The position numbers and the translations under genes were made by a program. Shown in pieces: positions 12,565 to 24,620 of a stretch of DNA of 64,000 nucleotides; positions within the stretch are counted from its first letter, which is position 1; the number at the start of each line of letters is the position of its first letter. Origin of the DNA: Viridothelium virens. Taxonomy: Eukaryota; Ascomycota; Dothideomycetes; Trypetheliales; Trypetheliaceae. The notes below the pieces were generated by a model. The model worked only from the letters and a program-made list of their open reading frames with translations, was not told where the DNA came from and made no database searches. The stretch is taken from assembly GCA_010094025.1 (NCBI GenBank), contig ML991778.1:124001-188000 (forward strand), in the 5' to 3' direction.

Positions 12565-12820
12565 GGTGCTGACCCTACCCGGCCCTGTCAGCCACGCGAA
12601 TCACATCCTCGCAATAGCAAGTTTGGTCTACATATACGTGAGAGCCACCACCTCTTTCACACACACAAAGGGAGTCCAGCTTGGGGCCGTGTCCAGCCCT
12701 TCCTGTCCGCCATCCGCTTCTAAAAGCGCCAGGTACCTGACCTGACAAAGAGCTTACCCTTCCAGATCCTTCCCCATCCGCTCTCCTCCGCAAAACACCT
12801 TTCGAAACAACACGCAGCAG

Positions 12821-12877
<57 letters not shown>

Positions 12878-13729
12878 ATCGCCTGCGCCGACAACAGCGT
12901 GACTTCAGTCGCTCCGCTACTGAAAACAAGCTGTTTTGTGGAGCTCGCTGACGGATCGTGTGTTCACCGGTTTCGAGTGAACGGCTCAAAACCCCAGCAA
13001 CCCCAGCTCCCCGGGATACGGGCGCCCGAGCGTGTTGATCCTTGGGCTCCTTTCCTGCTCCAGGTTATCAATCAACAGCTTCAGTGTCTGGTGTGTCCAG
13101 CACCATTTCATAAGGTTTAGACTTTTTTCGTACGACTTGCCTACGTCGCACAGTAACTGCGCAACCACATTTGGATCGCCTCGGCCCCTTTGTCTTATCC
13201 ATTGTCGGGAGTTGTGGCACTCATCGGCCTTCCGGCAGTCGACTACTGCACGCCAGTTTCCTTTGCCTTGGACTTGGGGACGCAGGCTCACTTCACTGCT
13301 CTGAGACGTCTGGATAGATTTCTGGTCCTTTCTGCATACCATCGTACCACTTGCTTCCAACTTGGCGCTGGTACTCTCCAGTGGACCTTGCTTGCCTTCC
13401 TAAAATATCAGCCCCCTCGGCCTTTGGACCAGCATCTACAAAGGTTGCAGAAGATCCAAGGATCCGATTCCCTTTTGCTAGAAACAAAGATCGTCATTCA
13501 TTCAATCTCGCCACAGTCTTTGATCTTTACCTGCCTCCCTGCTCTCCCACGCGTCCTTTCCGAGCATCCTCCCAGGACCCACCTCTCAATCTAAGACGGC
13601 CAATTTTTGCTCCAGTGCGGATTCTCTCAGTGATTGCTGTTCCCTCTAGCATTCTAAGGAAATTTGCCCTCAGGCAATAACCCGAGTCAAACCGCCAAGG
13701 TGGCTGCGGCAGTCGCCTCCCGATCATAT
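12565..13729 (+). promoter_or_regulatory. ATG-free leader/promoter of the C2H2 gene
   Basis: Reading the plus strand base by base, no ATG occurs from 12565 to 13729 (1,165 nt); the next ATG is the start codon used here. About 18 would be expected by chance. Such depletion marks transcribed 5' leader sequence under selection against upstream starts. The segment contains a (TC)n run at 12824-12873 and many pyrimidine tracts. A leader intron ending at the tgccctcag acceptor near 13672 is possible. Confidence 0.6.
12824..12873 (+). repeat. (TC)n microsatellite, about 25 units
   Basis: An uninterrupted TC dinucleotide run of about 49 nt lies inside the presumed promoter/leader of the C2H2 gene. 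Pyrimidine tracts are frequent near fungal transcription starts. Confidence 0.95.
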
Positions 13730-15115
13730 ATGCATCCGGGAGCGGATCCTATGGGTGCTCCCTCCAGCTTCACGGCCCGGAGGCCCAACGCTTCAAATCT
13801 GCCTAGCTTTGAGTTGCCACCTCCTCCTCTTTCAAGCTTACAGCAGAAATATCAATCATTTTCTATGTCAACACAGCCATCTCCGGTTCCAGGAAGTGTT
13901 GCCAGTGTTGGTAATCTTCTAACACCGCCAAGTGGGCTCCCAGGCGACGGAATGAGCCCTGTCTCTTCTGCTGTGACCAGTGGCAGCTCGGCCTCCACAC
14001 AAGGCGTTCCGCCATACACGCCAACCGGATACACTTGGCCGCCACCTGCGCAACAGCATGCGCCATATGGATTTCAATCCGGGTCAGCACCTCAATTCAT
14101 GCCTCCTCGCGGCGGCCTTTTCTCTCCTTCTTCTCTCCACGGCATCACGCGAAATAGCACAACTTCTCCTGGTACTGGTGAAGGGCTTCCGCCCCCACCG
14201 TATGACCTGAGCCTTCCCCCGTTCCCTTCGTCAATGACCATGTCTGCACCTCCAGCGCCTTCTGCGGCTTCCCATCAACAAATATCGAATGCCATGATGG
14301 GTGCTCAAACCCCTGTGTCAGCGGCCTCCACTCAACCATCTCCAGTACATACGCAGGAGGGGTTCCATGGTCAAAGGCCACCACCAACGCCGACTCATTA
14401 CGGCGGATCTCAGCCGGCTTCCACTCCCCACCAGCAGCATTTCCCTTACTCCTCGGGCCCTTCGCCCACGCTTCAGAGCCCAATGAGCGCAGGGGGGCCG
14501 ATGTCTCGCATGTCTCCACAGAATCCTCAAGGGCCTATTTCCTCCCTTCCCCCAGCGCCTCAGCAGTCACCACAGCCATACCAACGACCATTCAGCAGCT
14601 ATCCGCTACCGGGACCAGTGCTATCCAATATGAACAACCCAAACGGTCAACTGGCGCTTGTCGGGGGTATCCCAATGGGCATGAAACCTGGATTCAACAG
14701 CGGACACGCTGCTAGTATGCCGCATGTCTACGGAGCTCATTCTCAGCAGCCCACACCACCCAACGACCGACCATTCAAGTGTGATCAATGCCCTCAGAGT
14801 TTCAATCGTAATCACGATCTCAAGAGGCACAAAAGGATTCACCTGGCAGTCAAGCCTTTTCCCTGTGGCCACTGCGATAAGAGTTTCTCCCGCAAGGATG
14901 CGCTTAAGGTTTGTCTCCCCAATCGAAGCATACCAAAGATAAGCATTGCTAATTCTAATTCTCAGAGACATATTCTCGTTAAAGGCTGCGGCAAGGCTCA
15001 AGCTGCTGCTGAGGCTGAAAAACACGACGGATCGGCTTCACCTACTGCGAAGAGCGAGACCGTCAGTGACAGCGCAGAGAATGGTCCTGCGGTGCATGCC
15101 AGGCCCAGCAGCTAA
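13730..15115 (+). CDS. C2H2 zinc-finger transcription factor
   Basis: Exons 13730-14908 and 14966-15115 give 442 aa. The long N-terminal part is low-complexity, rich in Pro, Ser, Gln and Gly, like an activation domain. Two adjacent C2H2-type fingers lie near the C-terminus: one starts FKCDQCPQSFNRNHDLKRH, the other PFPCGHCDKSFSRKDALKRH and ends HILVKGC, a C2HC variant. A short Ala/Lys/Ser tail follows. The 57-nt intron 14909-14965 falls within finger 2 and is in frame without a stop. The first ATG after a 1.17-kb ATG-free leader is taken as the start. The frame stays open upstream to a stop at 13655 and an acceptor-like tgccctcag precedes it, so a 5' exon is possible. It resembles the factors annotated RfeC in Aspergillus, but I do not assign that name. 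Expected to be nuclear and DNA-binding; targets unknown. Confidence 0.85.
   Translation: MHPGADPMGAPSSFTARRPNASNLPSFELPPPPLSSLQQKYQSFSMSTQPSPVPGSVASVGNLLTPPSGLPGDGMSPVSSAVTSGSSASTQGVPPYTPTGYTWPPPAQQHAPYGFQSGSAPQFMPPRGGLFSPSSLHGITRNSTTSPGTGEGLPPPPYDLSLPPFPSSMTMSAPPAPSAASHQQISNAMMGAQTPVSAASTQPSPVHTQEGFHGQRPPPTPTHYGGSQPASTPHQQHFPYSSGPSPTLQSPMSAGGPMSRMSPQNPQGPISSLPPAPQQSPQPYQRPFSSYPLPGPVLSNMNNPNGQLALVGGIPMGMKPGFNSGHAASMPHVYGAHSQQPTPPNDRPFKCDQCPQSFNRNHDLKRHKRIHLAVKPFPCGHCDKSFSRKDALKVCLPNRSIPKISIANSNSQRHILVKGCGKAQAAAEAEKHDGSASPTAKSETVSDSAENGPAVHARPSS
14909..14965 (+). other. In-frame 57-nt intron splitting zinc finger 2
   Basis: The donor is gtttgt, the branch-like sequence gctaat, and the acceptor ttctcag. 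Removal joins KDALK to RHILVKGC. Retention would insert 19 residues between the Cys pair and the His/Cys pair of finger 2, with no stop codon. Confidence 0.85.
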
Positions 15116-16950
15116 TCGTCGTCACCAAAGTTGGAGGTCCAAAAGTTCGATCCAGTGCTATGTCATTCTGAGCCAAGCTGTTACAATGTCACGATGTTAA
15201 CCCGGGCGGCGTTTCTTTCAGGTGATGCGGGGGCTACGAGCATGGGAGACAAAAGGGAATCAAAGAGTACCCCCATCATGCCGGCGAGCTGATACGGCGG
15301 GCTCAGGCACCGGGTCTGGCGCTGGAAGAGTTATGTTTTTCTACTTGTGGCGATGTTTTGATGCCAACTTTGTGCTTGCAGGATACCTCTTCAGCTCATA
15401 GGCTTTTGTGCCTATTCTCCAGTTTTTGTTTTATTGCTCGTCTCTACCAATGTAACTCCTCTTTGGTTGCACCGTAAACAGTGCTTAGGGTTTATCATGT
15501 ATTCACGGGTGCCTGAACACAACAAGAGAGTGCATTACGTATGGAAGCTTCCAGGATTCTCCTCAAATGTACCTAATATGCAAGATGGGGCAATCAACTT
15601 GAAACCTTCTACTTCGAGCAGTATTTCAACAGTGACGATACTCTCGAAGACGCACGGACTAGTGTTAAATTATAATGTTTGAACCATTAGGTTTTCAGGG
15701 TTAGGCATGTGACGAACGTACAGGGAGGTATTTAGGTATTTCGATATCGCCCATCGCCATAGCACCATATGATGATATGGCGGATAGTTCGCATGGCCTT
15801 TCCTCAAGCAGTTCGGTGGGTTCGGTGCCCATCAAACCAGCCTAGCCGGGGCTTCCGTCTCCACTTCACTCCTTGACAGCTTCATCCTACATGCTGCACA
15901 GCGCAGAACGTGTCCAACCAACGGCCAGTGAGAGATAAGAAGCATCACCCTCGATTGCAAAGAAAATCACGTTCAGCAACGCGAAGTGCTGTGTGCTGTG
16001 TGCTGTGTCATGAATCATGCCAGGACGCGTTGGTGCTCTGAGCCTTTCTGCCCGTGCTCTGGCAGAGACGTCAACACGAACTGGCCAGCAGGTATTATTG
16101 AGTCGGTAAGAATATTTTTGCACGAGGGAATCCTCTTGCGCGACCTTGCTGTGATCTACTCGCGAGATCGCGACCTTTGGTTAGTGATGGGCTGGGATAC
16201 CTGATACGTGCTGAGTGGTCTCACCATTTAACACTGGATGACCCCAGTCAACCGACAATTGAGCACTCGGACGAGCATGATGCTTGATGAGCAACTCGCA
16301 GCTTTCGATGGGCGTGATGTGTGGTGATATTGTTCCCTGCACACGACCACAACTCATTCCACAACACCTCGCAACGCAGGCAAAACAAACAGCCACATTG
16401 GGCGACTGCACGAAGCTGATCCTGTTCCCCAACAATCTCGTCGTCTAGACCATATGTCCAGCTCCGCGCCTGCTCTGGTGTTCCATATCTGTAGCTTGCT
16501 CGCACCTACTGGCCCTGTCGAGCTTCACCTTCCTTGAAACATATCACGCGCAATGGCAAGCGCGTCTACCGGTTGACCGTGTCGCGTTTCGTTGCAGGTA
16601 AGCTCTGTGACTGCATCGACATCCAATTCCAATCTTGCATCCCACTTTTCCAGGAGCCGCAGCACGTAACCAAACCTGCATCTGGTACCCAGCTCCTATC
16701 TTTCGATTGTGTCTTTCGCTTCTTGTACAGACCAGAAAATTGTCTCACTGGGCTTCTCATCGGTTTGGAACATTAAACTTACACGTAAAACATAGCATCC
16801 CCGGGCCAATGACTACGCTTCGCTCTTGGCCCTTGGCGTTGGAATAGGCGACTCTCCAATATCCTAAGGCAGAAACGCGCACTTTGATCGAGAGCTTGAA
16901 CCTCAGCAGCTACAGAGCCCAGTCTTCTCACCCAAGCTTCGGGGAATGAG
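15116..16950. other. Intergenic: C2H2 3' side and kinase promoter
   Basis: No coding signal. The first several hundred bases are AT-richer and probably hold the 3' UTR of the C2H2 gene; the rest precedes the plus-strand Gin4/Hsl1-type kinase. ATG triplets are present, so there is no leader-type depletion here. Confidence 0.5.
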
Positions 16951-19900
16951 ATGGATCGGCAGCAGACAGTGCCACCTCGGCCGCCTACGCGTCGGAAGCC
17001 ACTCAGTGATGCCACATTGAGAGCAAACATTGTGTCTCCGGTCCCAAGAGCTGCGAAAGCCACTGCAGACTACTCATCCTCTGGTCCCTCACTACCCCAC
17101 AACGAGTCTCTCGTCCCCAATGGCACTTTGAGGATACGGAATAGATCCGAGTCGCCGGAAAATAAGCGTCTCTCAGCAGTATCGGGCGACCGCGATCTCC
17201 AATGGAAGCGCAACTCCGCAATATCGACATCTTCAACTAACGCGTCTGGTAGACAGAAGAAACGAAAGTCTCTCATCGGACCATGGCAACTTGGCAAAAC
17301 AATTGGACATGGTGGATGTTCACGAGTTCGACTGGTCAGACATTCCGTGAATACGAACTTGTACGGTGCTGCGAAGATCATATCCAAGGCAAATGCAGAG
17401 AAGGTCCGCGCCCTGAGTCTAGCCAACCTGATTGAGAGTGCGGAAAAGGGAGATCAAAACCTACTGGTCGACGGAAAGATAATCCCATTTGGACTCGATC
17501 GGGAGATCACCATCATGAAGCTCCTGGAGCACAAGAATATCGTCCGCCTCTATGACATTTGGGAAAACCGAAATGAACTGTTTGTGTTGGTCAACCCCTT
17601 GTTCAGCTGGTCGCTAACTGTATCACCCAGCTATCTGATCATGGAATACGTCAAAGGCGGTGAGCTCTTCACCCACATCGACGAAAACAGAGGCCTCGAT
17701 GAAGATGAAGCAGTCTGGCTATTTCGGCAGATCATTGCTGCTTTGCTCTATTGCCACCGCCTCAATATCCACCATCGGGACTTGAAGCCAGAGAACATTT
17801 TACTGGATGAAGAGACGCACACGATCAAATTGGTCGACTTCGGAATGGCAGCCTTGCAACCTCCGGGAAGATACCTCAGTACACCCTGTGGAAGTCCGCA
17901 CTATGCAGCACCTGAAGTTGTCAGCAAGAGCCCCTACGATGGCGGTCAAGCGGATGTCTGGAGCTGTGGTGTCATCCTCTACGTAATGCTCTCTGGCTAT
18001 ACCCCGTTTAATTACGACGGCGATCACAACATTCGACAAATGTTTCATGCCATCAAGAGAGCCGACTATTACATGCCGGAAACCTTTAGCAAAGAAGCCC
18101 AAGACCTTCTGCGAAGGATCTTTGTCCCTAATCCCAGGCACCGTATTACCATGGAAAGCATTTGGGCGCATCCTTTGTTGCATAAATATGATGCCGATTT
18201 CGGATTCGCGAGTCTTGCCGAAATGGTCGGGCCAATGCCCAAAATCGAAGAGTGGAAGGTCAAGACGAGACGAGACATTAATGGCGAGCTGCTGAGAAAT
18301 CTCCGATGCCTCTGGCACAGTGAGAAGGAGGACGTCCTCATAGAAAGGCTACTGAACAATGAGTTAGTACAGTCTCGCTGAGCTCACCTGTTCATGAAGG
18401 TCATCGTTGAAAAATTGACAAAATCATAGGCCGAATCAGGAAAAGTACTTTTACAACGCACTTGAGAAGCATCGCGACGAGCATTTGGAAAACTATGAGG
18501 GTCATGCAGGTGTTGCGTACTCAGCCAGCGACTACCATCATATCAAGGCCCCTCCAAGGCTAGATCATGAGCCACTTGTCTCACAGGAGGCTCGTCAAAG
18601 ATCCAAATCACAGTTTTCCATTCTGAACGATGAACATCTACATTCTCCAAGCCTGTATTACGACGCGCCAGCGTCAGACAAGAGTTATGATCCTTTCAGA
18701 GCATCGAAAACGCCTATAGTCGGGAGCAGTCATCCATACACCAACGTGACGGTACATCGAGCAGCGACTTCAAGCACTGGAGGGCGGCCCCGTGGGCAAT
18801 CATCTTTGAAGAATACCAATTCGCTCCGGGTGACAACATTGAAGAAAAACGGACAGCCAGGATCCATCATCTCAAGCACAAGCTCACCTAAGAAGAGTTC
18901 CTCGCCATCTACAACTTCCAGGCTTCCGCGAAAGGTCACCTCTCGTGGCAAGTCAGTCTCTCGAGCTTCGCTTCCACGGAGTTCGCTTTCGCGGTCTTCA
19001 ATGGGAACTGCGATGTGGCCGAGTAGCCCCCCAGGCGTTGTGCGGCCAAATAGCACGTACAAGCGTGGAGTTAGCTTTCACCACATGCGTCGAAGTTCGA
19101 CATCGAGTGCCATCACTTCAAAGCCAAAGCAGCACACTGGACAGCAAGTCACACCAGATTCACAAGAGAGTGCCCACTCTTCGCAACAGCATGCATTGTC
19201 GGAAATGCCTCTCCGCCTTTCCAACCCGTCAATGTGTACTCCTGACGTTCGCTCCAAGAAGGAAGCAAAGAGATTTTCCAAGACGCCCAAGATTCGCGTT
19301 CGAAGGCCTGTAGATGCATCTCAGGATGTTGACACTGAAGCTAGAAAGGTCAGTACCGAACTTGGGAAAGCTTGCGAAGAAGCATTCTTTCGTTCTTCAG
19401 TGGGTTCAAGTACACAAGCGTCGGAGACAGAGAAAATTACGGCCTATGAGACACCGCCGTCGTCATTCTTAACGCAGCGGTCTAAGCAGACCTTGCGATT
19501 CGCGGATCGTCCGTCAGGGCTTTGCAATGCTGATTCGGCCCAGACCCGTCCATTGCCATCCCTCCCAGAAACACCGAACTCTTTCTTGAAGCGAGAGCTG
19601 GTCGAGACTCGCAGACGTCTTGCGGCATATCGAGCGGCAGAGGGCGACGACGATACCACAGCAAACCTGAGCGAGGTTATGGCTCATATTGATGGATTGC
19701 TTCAGGGGGGTTCTATCACTGAAAGTCGGCCCGCGAGCGGGAGACAGGATGAGACAACCACTGATATTGCAAACTATTTGCCAAGTATCAACGAGGATGA
19801 CGAGGCGAGAGGGCGCCGGTTCAGAAGGATCGAGGAGCGCAGAGCAGCGACCGATCCAGTTCATATCCCCAGGCCTTTACCTTCTCCACGCAGATATACA

Positions 19901-21138
19901 GAGCAGTCGACGACCATCCGTGTCATTGAGCCTTCGTCACCTACAGCTATAACGCCCCGGCCGCTGAATATCCGCAAACGCAGTGGTGAGGCTCTGGTAG
20001 CGACACCCACTCACGATATCACCACAGCCTATGCGGGAACATCAACAGACCCATCATATTTACGCCCTCAAGAGCCACGGGATTGGCTATCTCGTTTCAA
20101 CGACAACGCCGTTACTGAGCCTTCGTCGTTGGTCTGTCAGACCGACATAACTACCGACAACGTTCATTCCCCTGCCAAAAAGAAGAGCAGCTGGTTCCGA
20201 CGTAGAGCTCCGGCCTCGGAGCCGACTGGTCATGTGAGGCCCATGCTTCCGACCTGGCAGGACGCCGAAGATCCGACTATTCGGAGCGGCAGAGCTGCGC
20301 TCAAACCAGGTGTAGAGCGGCCAGTTGCAAGTGCAGCGAGCAGCGAGTTCCCAATAAGAGAGAAGCGAGATGAAAAGCCAGGTCTAAGGGAAGGCTTTCT
20401 CAAGATTTTTAGCAAAAAGTCCGATAAGAAGATTCGTGGGAGTCGGTTTGATATTGGTGGTATGTAACCACCATTCTCCAAGCAATACATTGCTTCTCTG
20501 CTGATATGACTTCTCCCCAAGCGTCCACTGATTTCGACGACAACGAATCTTCGCATTCCACATCCTTCTCCAGTCGCCGAACTCCCTCTTCGGATCGTCA
20601 TGCCTCCGAACCCACCTCTTCCTCGTTTCAGCAAAACTGGCTTTCCCGCTTCCTCCACATCAAACCATATCGCCACGTCATGCTGATTCGACTTCCTCGC
20701 CCCACTGCCCGCCGTCGCCTTCTCAGCCTTATCCGCTCCTGGGAGCAACACGGCCTTGTCATCCTGCCTCCCCCTTCCACCCCAGAGCCTTCTTCTCGCG
20801 CTGGGGTTCGTCGTTCGCGCCAGTCATACCTGAATGGCGCGCAGGACCAGCACTCTGCAACGAGAAACCCAAACGCGATTTTCTGCTCGCTGTGCAAGCC
20901 AAATACGCTTGGATTGAAACCTGTCACTTTTTCGCTAGAGTTGTTCGTCGTCTTGAGGGATGGAATGCGGACGGGGGTAACAGTCTGTCGGGCGGCACAG
21001 CTGAGGGGCGCGGCGAGTAGTCTGAAGAGAGTGTGTAAGGAGCTGGAGGGGTGGATTGAGGGGAGGGGTTGGGGTCTGAGTGGAGAGGAGCAGGGCACAG
21101 AGGAGATTGAAGATTGGGTGACTGATGCGTTAGGCTGA
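16951..21138 (+). CDS. Gin4/Hsl1/Kcc4-type (Nim1-related) Ser/Thr protein kinase
   Basis: Exons 16951-17579, 17631-18362, 18430-20459 and 20522-21138 total 4,008 nt (1,335 aa). After a basic N-terminal region the kinase domain begins GPWQLGKTIGHGG and continues with AAKII, HHRDLKPENILL, VDFGMAAL, CGSPHYAAPE and DVWSCGVILY, complete in all catalytic motifs. A long Ser/Arg/Pro-rich middle part follows. The C-terminus (QNWLSRFLHIKPYR onward) looks like the KA1-like membrane/lipid-binding module of this family. In yeast, Gin4/Hsl1 kinases act at the septin collar and link morphogenesis to Wee1 control of mitotic entry; a septation role here is inference. The 51-nt intron 17580-17630 is in frame and stop-free and lies at the kinase hinge. 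Length matches the family (about 1,100-1,500 aa). Convergent with Nup53. Confidence 0.92.
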
Positions 21139-22220
21139 GCTCATACTGCAGTTGTGGATCCCCAGGGGTCCATCGAATGGGAAGCCTTAACGACAACTTT
21201 ACGATTACCGGCGCATCGATTATCAGCGGCTGTCCAACCATCCACGTGGCCTTCCAGGATAGATATCTAGGATACGGAAACTCAGGATAAAACCTCGTCT
21301 TGGCTTGGATAATCAAAGCATGCCCATCACAGTCACAGTTCTAAACAAGACTCTGGACGGAGGCTTGAATCTGGCGCCCCGCAATATGACAGCGGTCATC
21401 GCCCCAACACTACTGTTCGGATTATCAAGCATTTTCGGTTCGTTTGCCTTTAGAAATACACACAGGCATCATCTCGTAATTTCTGCCCTTAGAAGCATCA
21501 ATGTTTTCAGCATCCTGAGCGCCTATATTTTCGAGTCTTGCATCTTTGTCGCATCGGTCTTTACATGTAAAGCTAAGCTAAGCTCTTTCTTGATCATTGG
21601 CGAGTGACTCGCACATAATAGGAGGCCCCCCACTACTCTTAATTTTTATTTCGTTTGTTCTCTCGCTGTATCGGTTCTTGCGGATTCGAAAGTCGTAGAG
21701 TTATGGAGGCAAGCAGACGTGATGTAATTAGATGGACAGCAATAATGATGATTCAGATTTTGAGTGCTATGCTATTATAGTCTTGAAACCTGATCGCATA
21801 GAGTGTTACATATACTCGCACGTCGGCTGGGTTCGTCAGACTTCTAGTGAGAGGAGCGAGAGGGCAGAAAAGCTCATCCAAGTACCCATTAAGCGACCAG
21901 CACAGTACAGAGAAATGTTTCACACCGAACGAGGCAGTCCCAAGACGCGAAGTGCAGCCAGCGCAAGAGAAACGCAACTCCATGCCAGACTTTGACAGAG
22001 CGAGGCTTTAACGCTCCGAGAATACTCAAAGACAAAGGAAAAAAGACACTCATGATGCTTTTTCCGCACCACCGCAAAGACCCTGTTGATGATCCGATAC
22101 CCGCATCCAATGCCCTTTCAGAGTCACCCAGTCCCTTCTATCTATTAACCAGAACCTTGATTTCTCGTCCCCTAATTCATCACCATCGAACCCATCTCCT
22201 CCGATTGCGCGAGACTCAAG
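21139..22220. other. Convergent intergenic region
   Basis: This 1.1-kb stretch lies between the 3' ends of the Gin4/Hsl1-type kinase (plus) and Nup53 (minus). It presumably contains both 3' UTRs. No gene seen. Confidence 0.5.
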
Positions 22221-24086
22221 CTAATCATCCCCCCTCATCCCACACAAATCCGTCCCCAACCAACCATCTAGCCACCAGCACACCCGCCACCACACCCCGG
22301 CCCCTTCCCAATCAAATCCGCCATCCTCGCGACGCGGCACCTGGCTACCAATCACCTCCCACCTCCTTCCCGACGTCCCGTGACCGCTCGCGCCACCGCC
22401 CCCAGCTCCACCACTCTCCACCGCGTCGCTCGGAACCCCGAGCAGGATAGCGAAAAGCACGCCGACGAACGGCAGCGCGACGAGGAAGAGCCTCCAGCCT
22501 GGCTGTGTCGGGAGCACGGCGCTGGTGGCTGGGGCGAGGGTTACGGTGCGGGCGTTGCGGATTCGGAGACGTGGTGCTGCGGTCGGGGATTGGGCCTGGG
22601 GCTGGTGGGGCAACGGCGTGGCTGGTGGAGCAGAGGTAGGGGCAGTAGGAGAGACAGCAGTCGAGTCTGAGGCCGGTCCTGTGTCTGTGAGACCGGAATC
22701 TGGAGCCAAAGCAGAGGGATCCAGTTCGCGGGAGGGAGAGGGAGAGGGGGTGGACGAGTCGGGGGCGCGGTAAGGGGGGTTGATCCGGGTATGTGGTGGC
22801 ATGTTTCTGGCAGAGGGAGTGCCCTCAGGGTATATGTGATAGGTATCGAGTCTGGGTCTTGTAGGTCGCTGTTCCGGCGCCTCGGGGTCCTCGGATGCGT
22901 TTTGGGTTTGCATAAGGGGATGACGCCGGCGACCGCTGGTGGTACGGCGGAGGTTGGGGTATGTGACTTGCTCGGCGCCTCCAGCTGGAGCTGGCGGGGG
23001 AGCTGAAGCTGAAGATCCTGCTGCTGTCGCTGTGGCGGATGATGCTGTTGCTGATGACTCAGGGGAGTCAGGCAGACCACCAGACATGGTGTGGGTAGAT
23101 TGCGAATTTGGAGGCGATTGCGTCCCCATGACCTCTCCATTTGGCGTAGCAAAGATGGACACATCTTGATCCGGACCGACGCCACGGAAGCGTTCGGCAT
23201 ACACCATGTACCCACAAACCTTGTGGGGGCTGGTACGGCATGCGTTGTCTGCTGATTCTGGCGAGTCGAAGGTGACTTTGATCCAATGCTCCCCGCCGAC
23301 ATAGGTATTCTTCTTGCGCAAAGCGGCTTGAGAGAGGCGTGAAAGTGAGGCAGCACGGCTAGCGCTGTTAGCAAAGGTATGGTCGAAGCGACCAGTCGGA
23401 CCCATTCGATCGTAGTCTTCATAGACAATTCCCTGAGAGGCTCTCTCGTAGAAGGCAATGGCTGCCCATTGCTGCTCTGCACCAAAACCGTATAAGATGA
23501 CTTCTGTGGGCTCTTTTGCTACTGCGGTAGCTTGGGCATTAGGCGCCATGTTCGGATCTATCGCCGCGAGCGCATTATCTCTCAAGTCCTCCGCAGTCTT
23601 GTTTTTGTCCCTCACACTGGCCTTCCATTTCTTGACAACCTCATCTTCGGCGCGAATCTGGTCAAGCTTGGCTTGGTCTTCTTTGCGGGCGGGTGTGTAG
23701 GTCCTGCTCCTCGAAATGCTGCGGAGACTTGTAGATTTCCCGAATGGGCCCTTCTCTTCGGGATAGCGACGTTCAGAACTGGAGGGTGGGCATTAGTAGT
23801 GCATTCCAGTGGGAGAGGAATGAAGGTGAACTTACTCGGCGTAGGTATAGCCCCACGGCAACCGTCGCCCCGAGGAGTCGTAGGCTCGTTCATTTTCCGG
23901 GACAGCGTGCACCTGCACACCAGTGCGAATGGCGTTCATGTCGTCGCGAGTCCGGCCAACTCTCCAGCGGCGATGGATTTCCGGGTCGTAAACAATCGGG
24001 TGGACTGCGAACCCCGGAAGACCGGCGTAACCTTGGCGCGGCGAGCCATTAGGGTGGAAGGAAACTGGATCTGATGTCGACCACAT
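22221..24086 (-). CDS. nup53: Nucleoporin Nup53/Asm4 family
   Basis: Exons 23836-24086 and 22221-23778 give 602 aa. After a short N-terminal region rich in charged residues comes a coiled stretch (AKLDQIRAEDEVVKKW) and then the RRM-like MPPN fold characteristic of Nup53/Nup35 (EVILYGFGAEQQWAAIAFYE ... HWIKVTFDS ... GYMVYAERF, about residues 175-280). A Ser/Pro/Ala-rich linker leads to a hydrophobic segment (LFLVALPFVGVLFAILLG, near residue 520) and a Trp-rich C-terminus (VWWRVCWWLDGWLG) that could be an amphipathic membrane-binding helix, as known for Nup53 proteins. Role: inner-ring nuclear-pore component bridging membrane, Nup170/Nup155 and Nic96. Intron 23779-23835 is 57 nt but starts with a stop in frame. 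Another minus-strand frame stays open for 314 codons inside the gene; it is a shadow caused by Pro/Ser/Gln-rich composition. Confidence 0.87.
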
Positions 24087-24620
24087 AAGGGAGCGAACAA
24101 ACTCACGCCAACAATACTAGTCTTTCAGGCAGAACGCGAATTCGGACAAGGTTCTTCTCGAGATCAGAGCGAATCTATCTCGCTCGTTTGAAGGAGAGTA
24201 TTTGACTGCAATTCAAATGATGCAAGGGGGATGCCGGCAGGAGGTTAAGCAAGAAGCCGTACGCTGTTGGATACACAGAAAAGCTCTGGCACTGTCTAAT
24301 TCAAGGTATGGTGAAGTAAAGGATTTTTGGCTCTATTGTCGAGTAACAAGAGTGTCGCTGTACTGTTCTTCACCATCACTCTTGCTAGTCACATCATTAT
24401 ATTTGCTCTCTGTCATCTCACTACAATCCACGACATCTCCATTAAACCTCATGGACGAATGCGCTATCTCTATTAAAGACGGTGAACGTCGCCGGAATTG
24501 TAACAAAGGCAGACTCTTTACATCCATGCATCCGAGCATTCTTCTCACTTTTAACGTCATAATACAGAGATATCCGCATGCAGAACACAGAATTTTCTCT
24601 TCTCCCATTTCCCCTTTACC
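24087..24620. other. Intergenic between methyltransferase 3' end and Nup53 start
   Basis: Both flanking genes are on the minus strand, so this holds the Nup53 promoter and the methyltransferase 3' UTR. No gene seen. Confidence 0.5.

Noticed and set aside
22541-23485. 314-codon minus-strand frame inside Nup53
   Set aside because: Same-strand shadow in another phase of the Nup53 linker; no domain, while the Nup53 frame has the MPPN fold.
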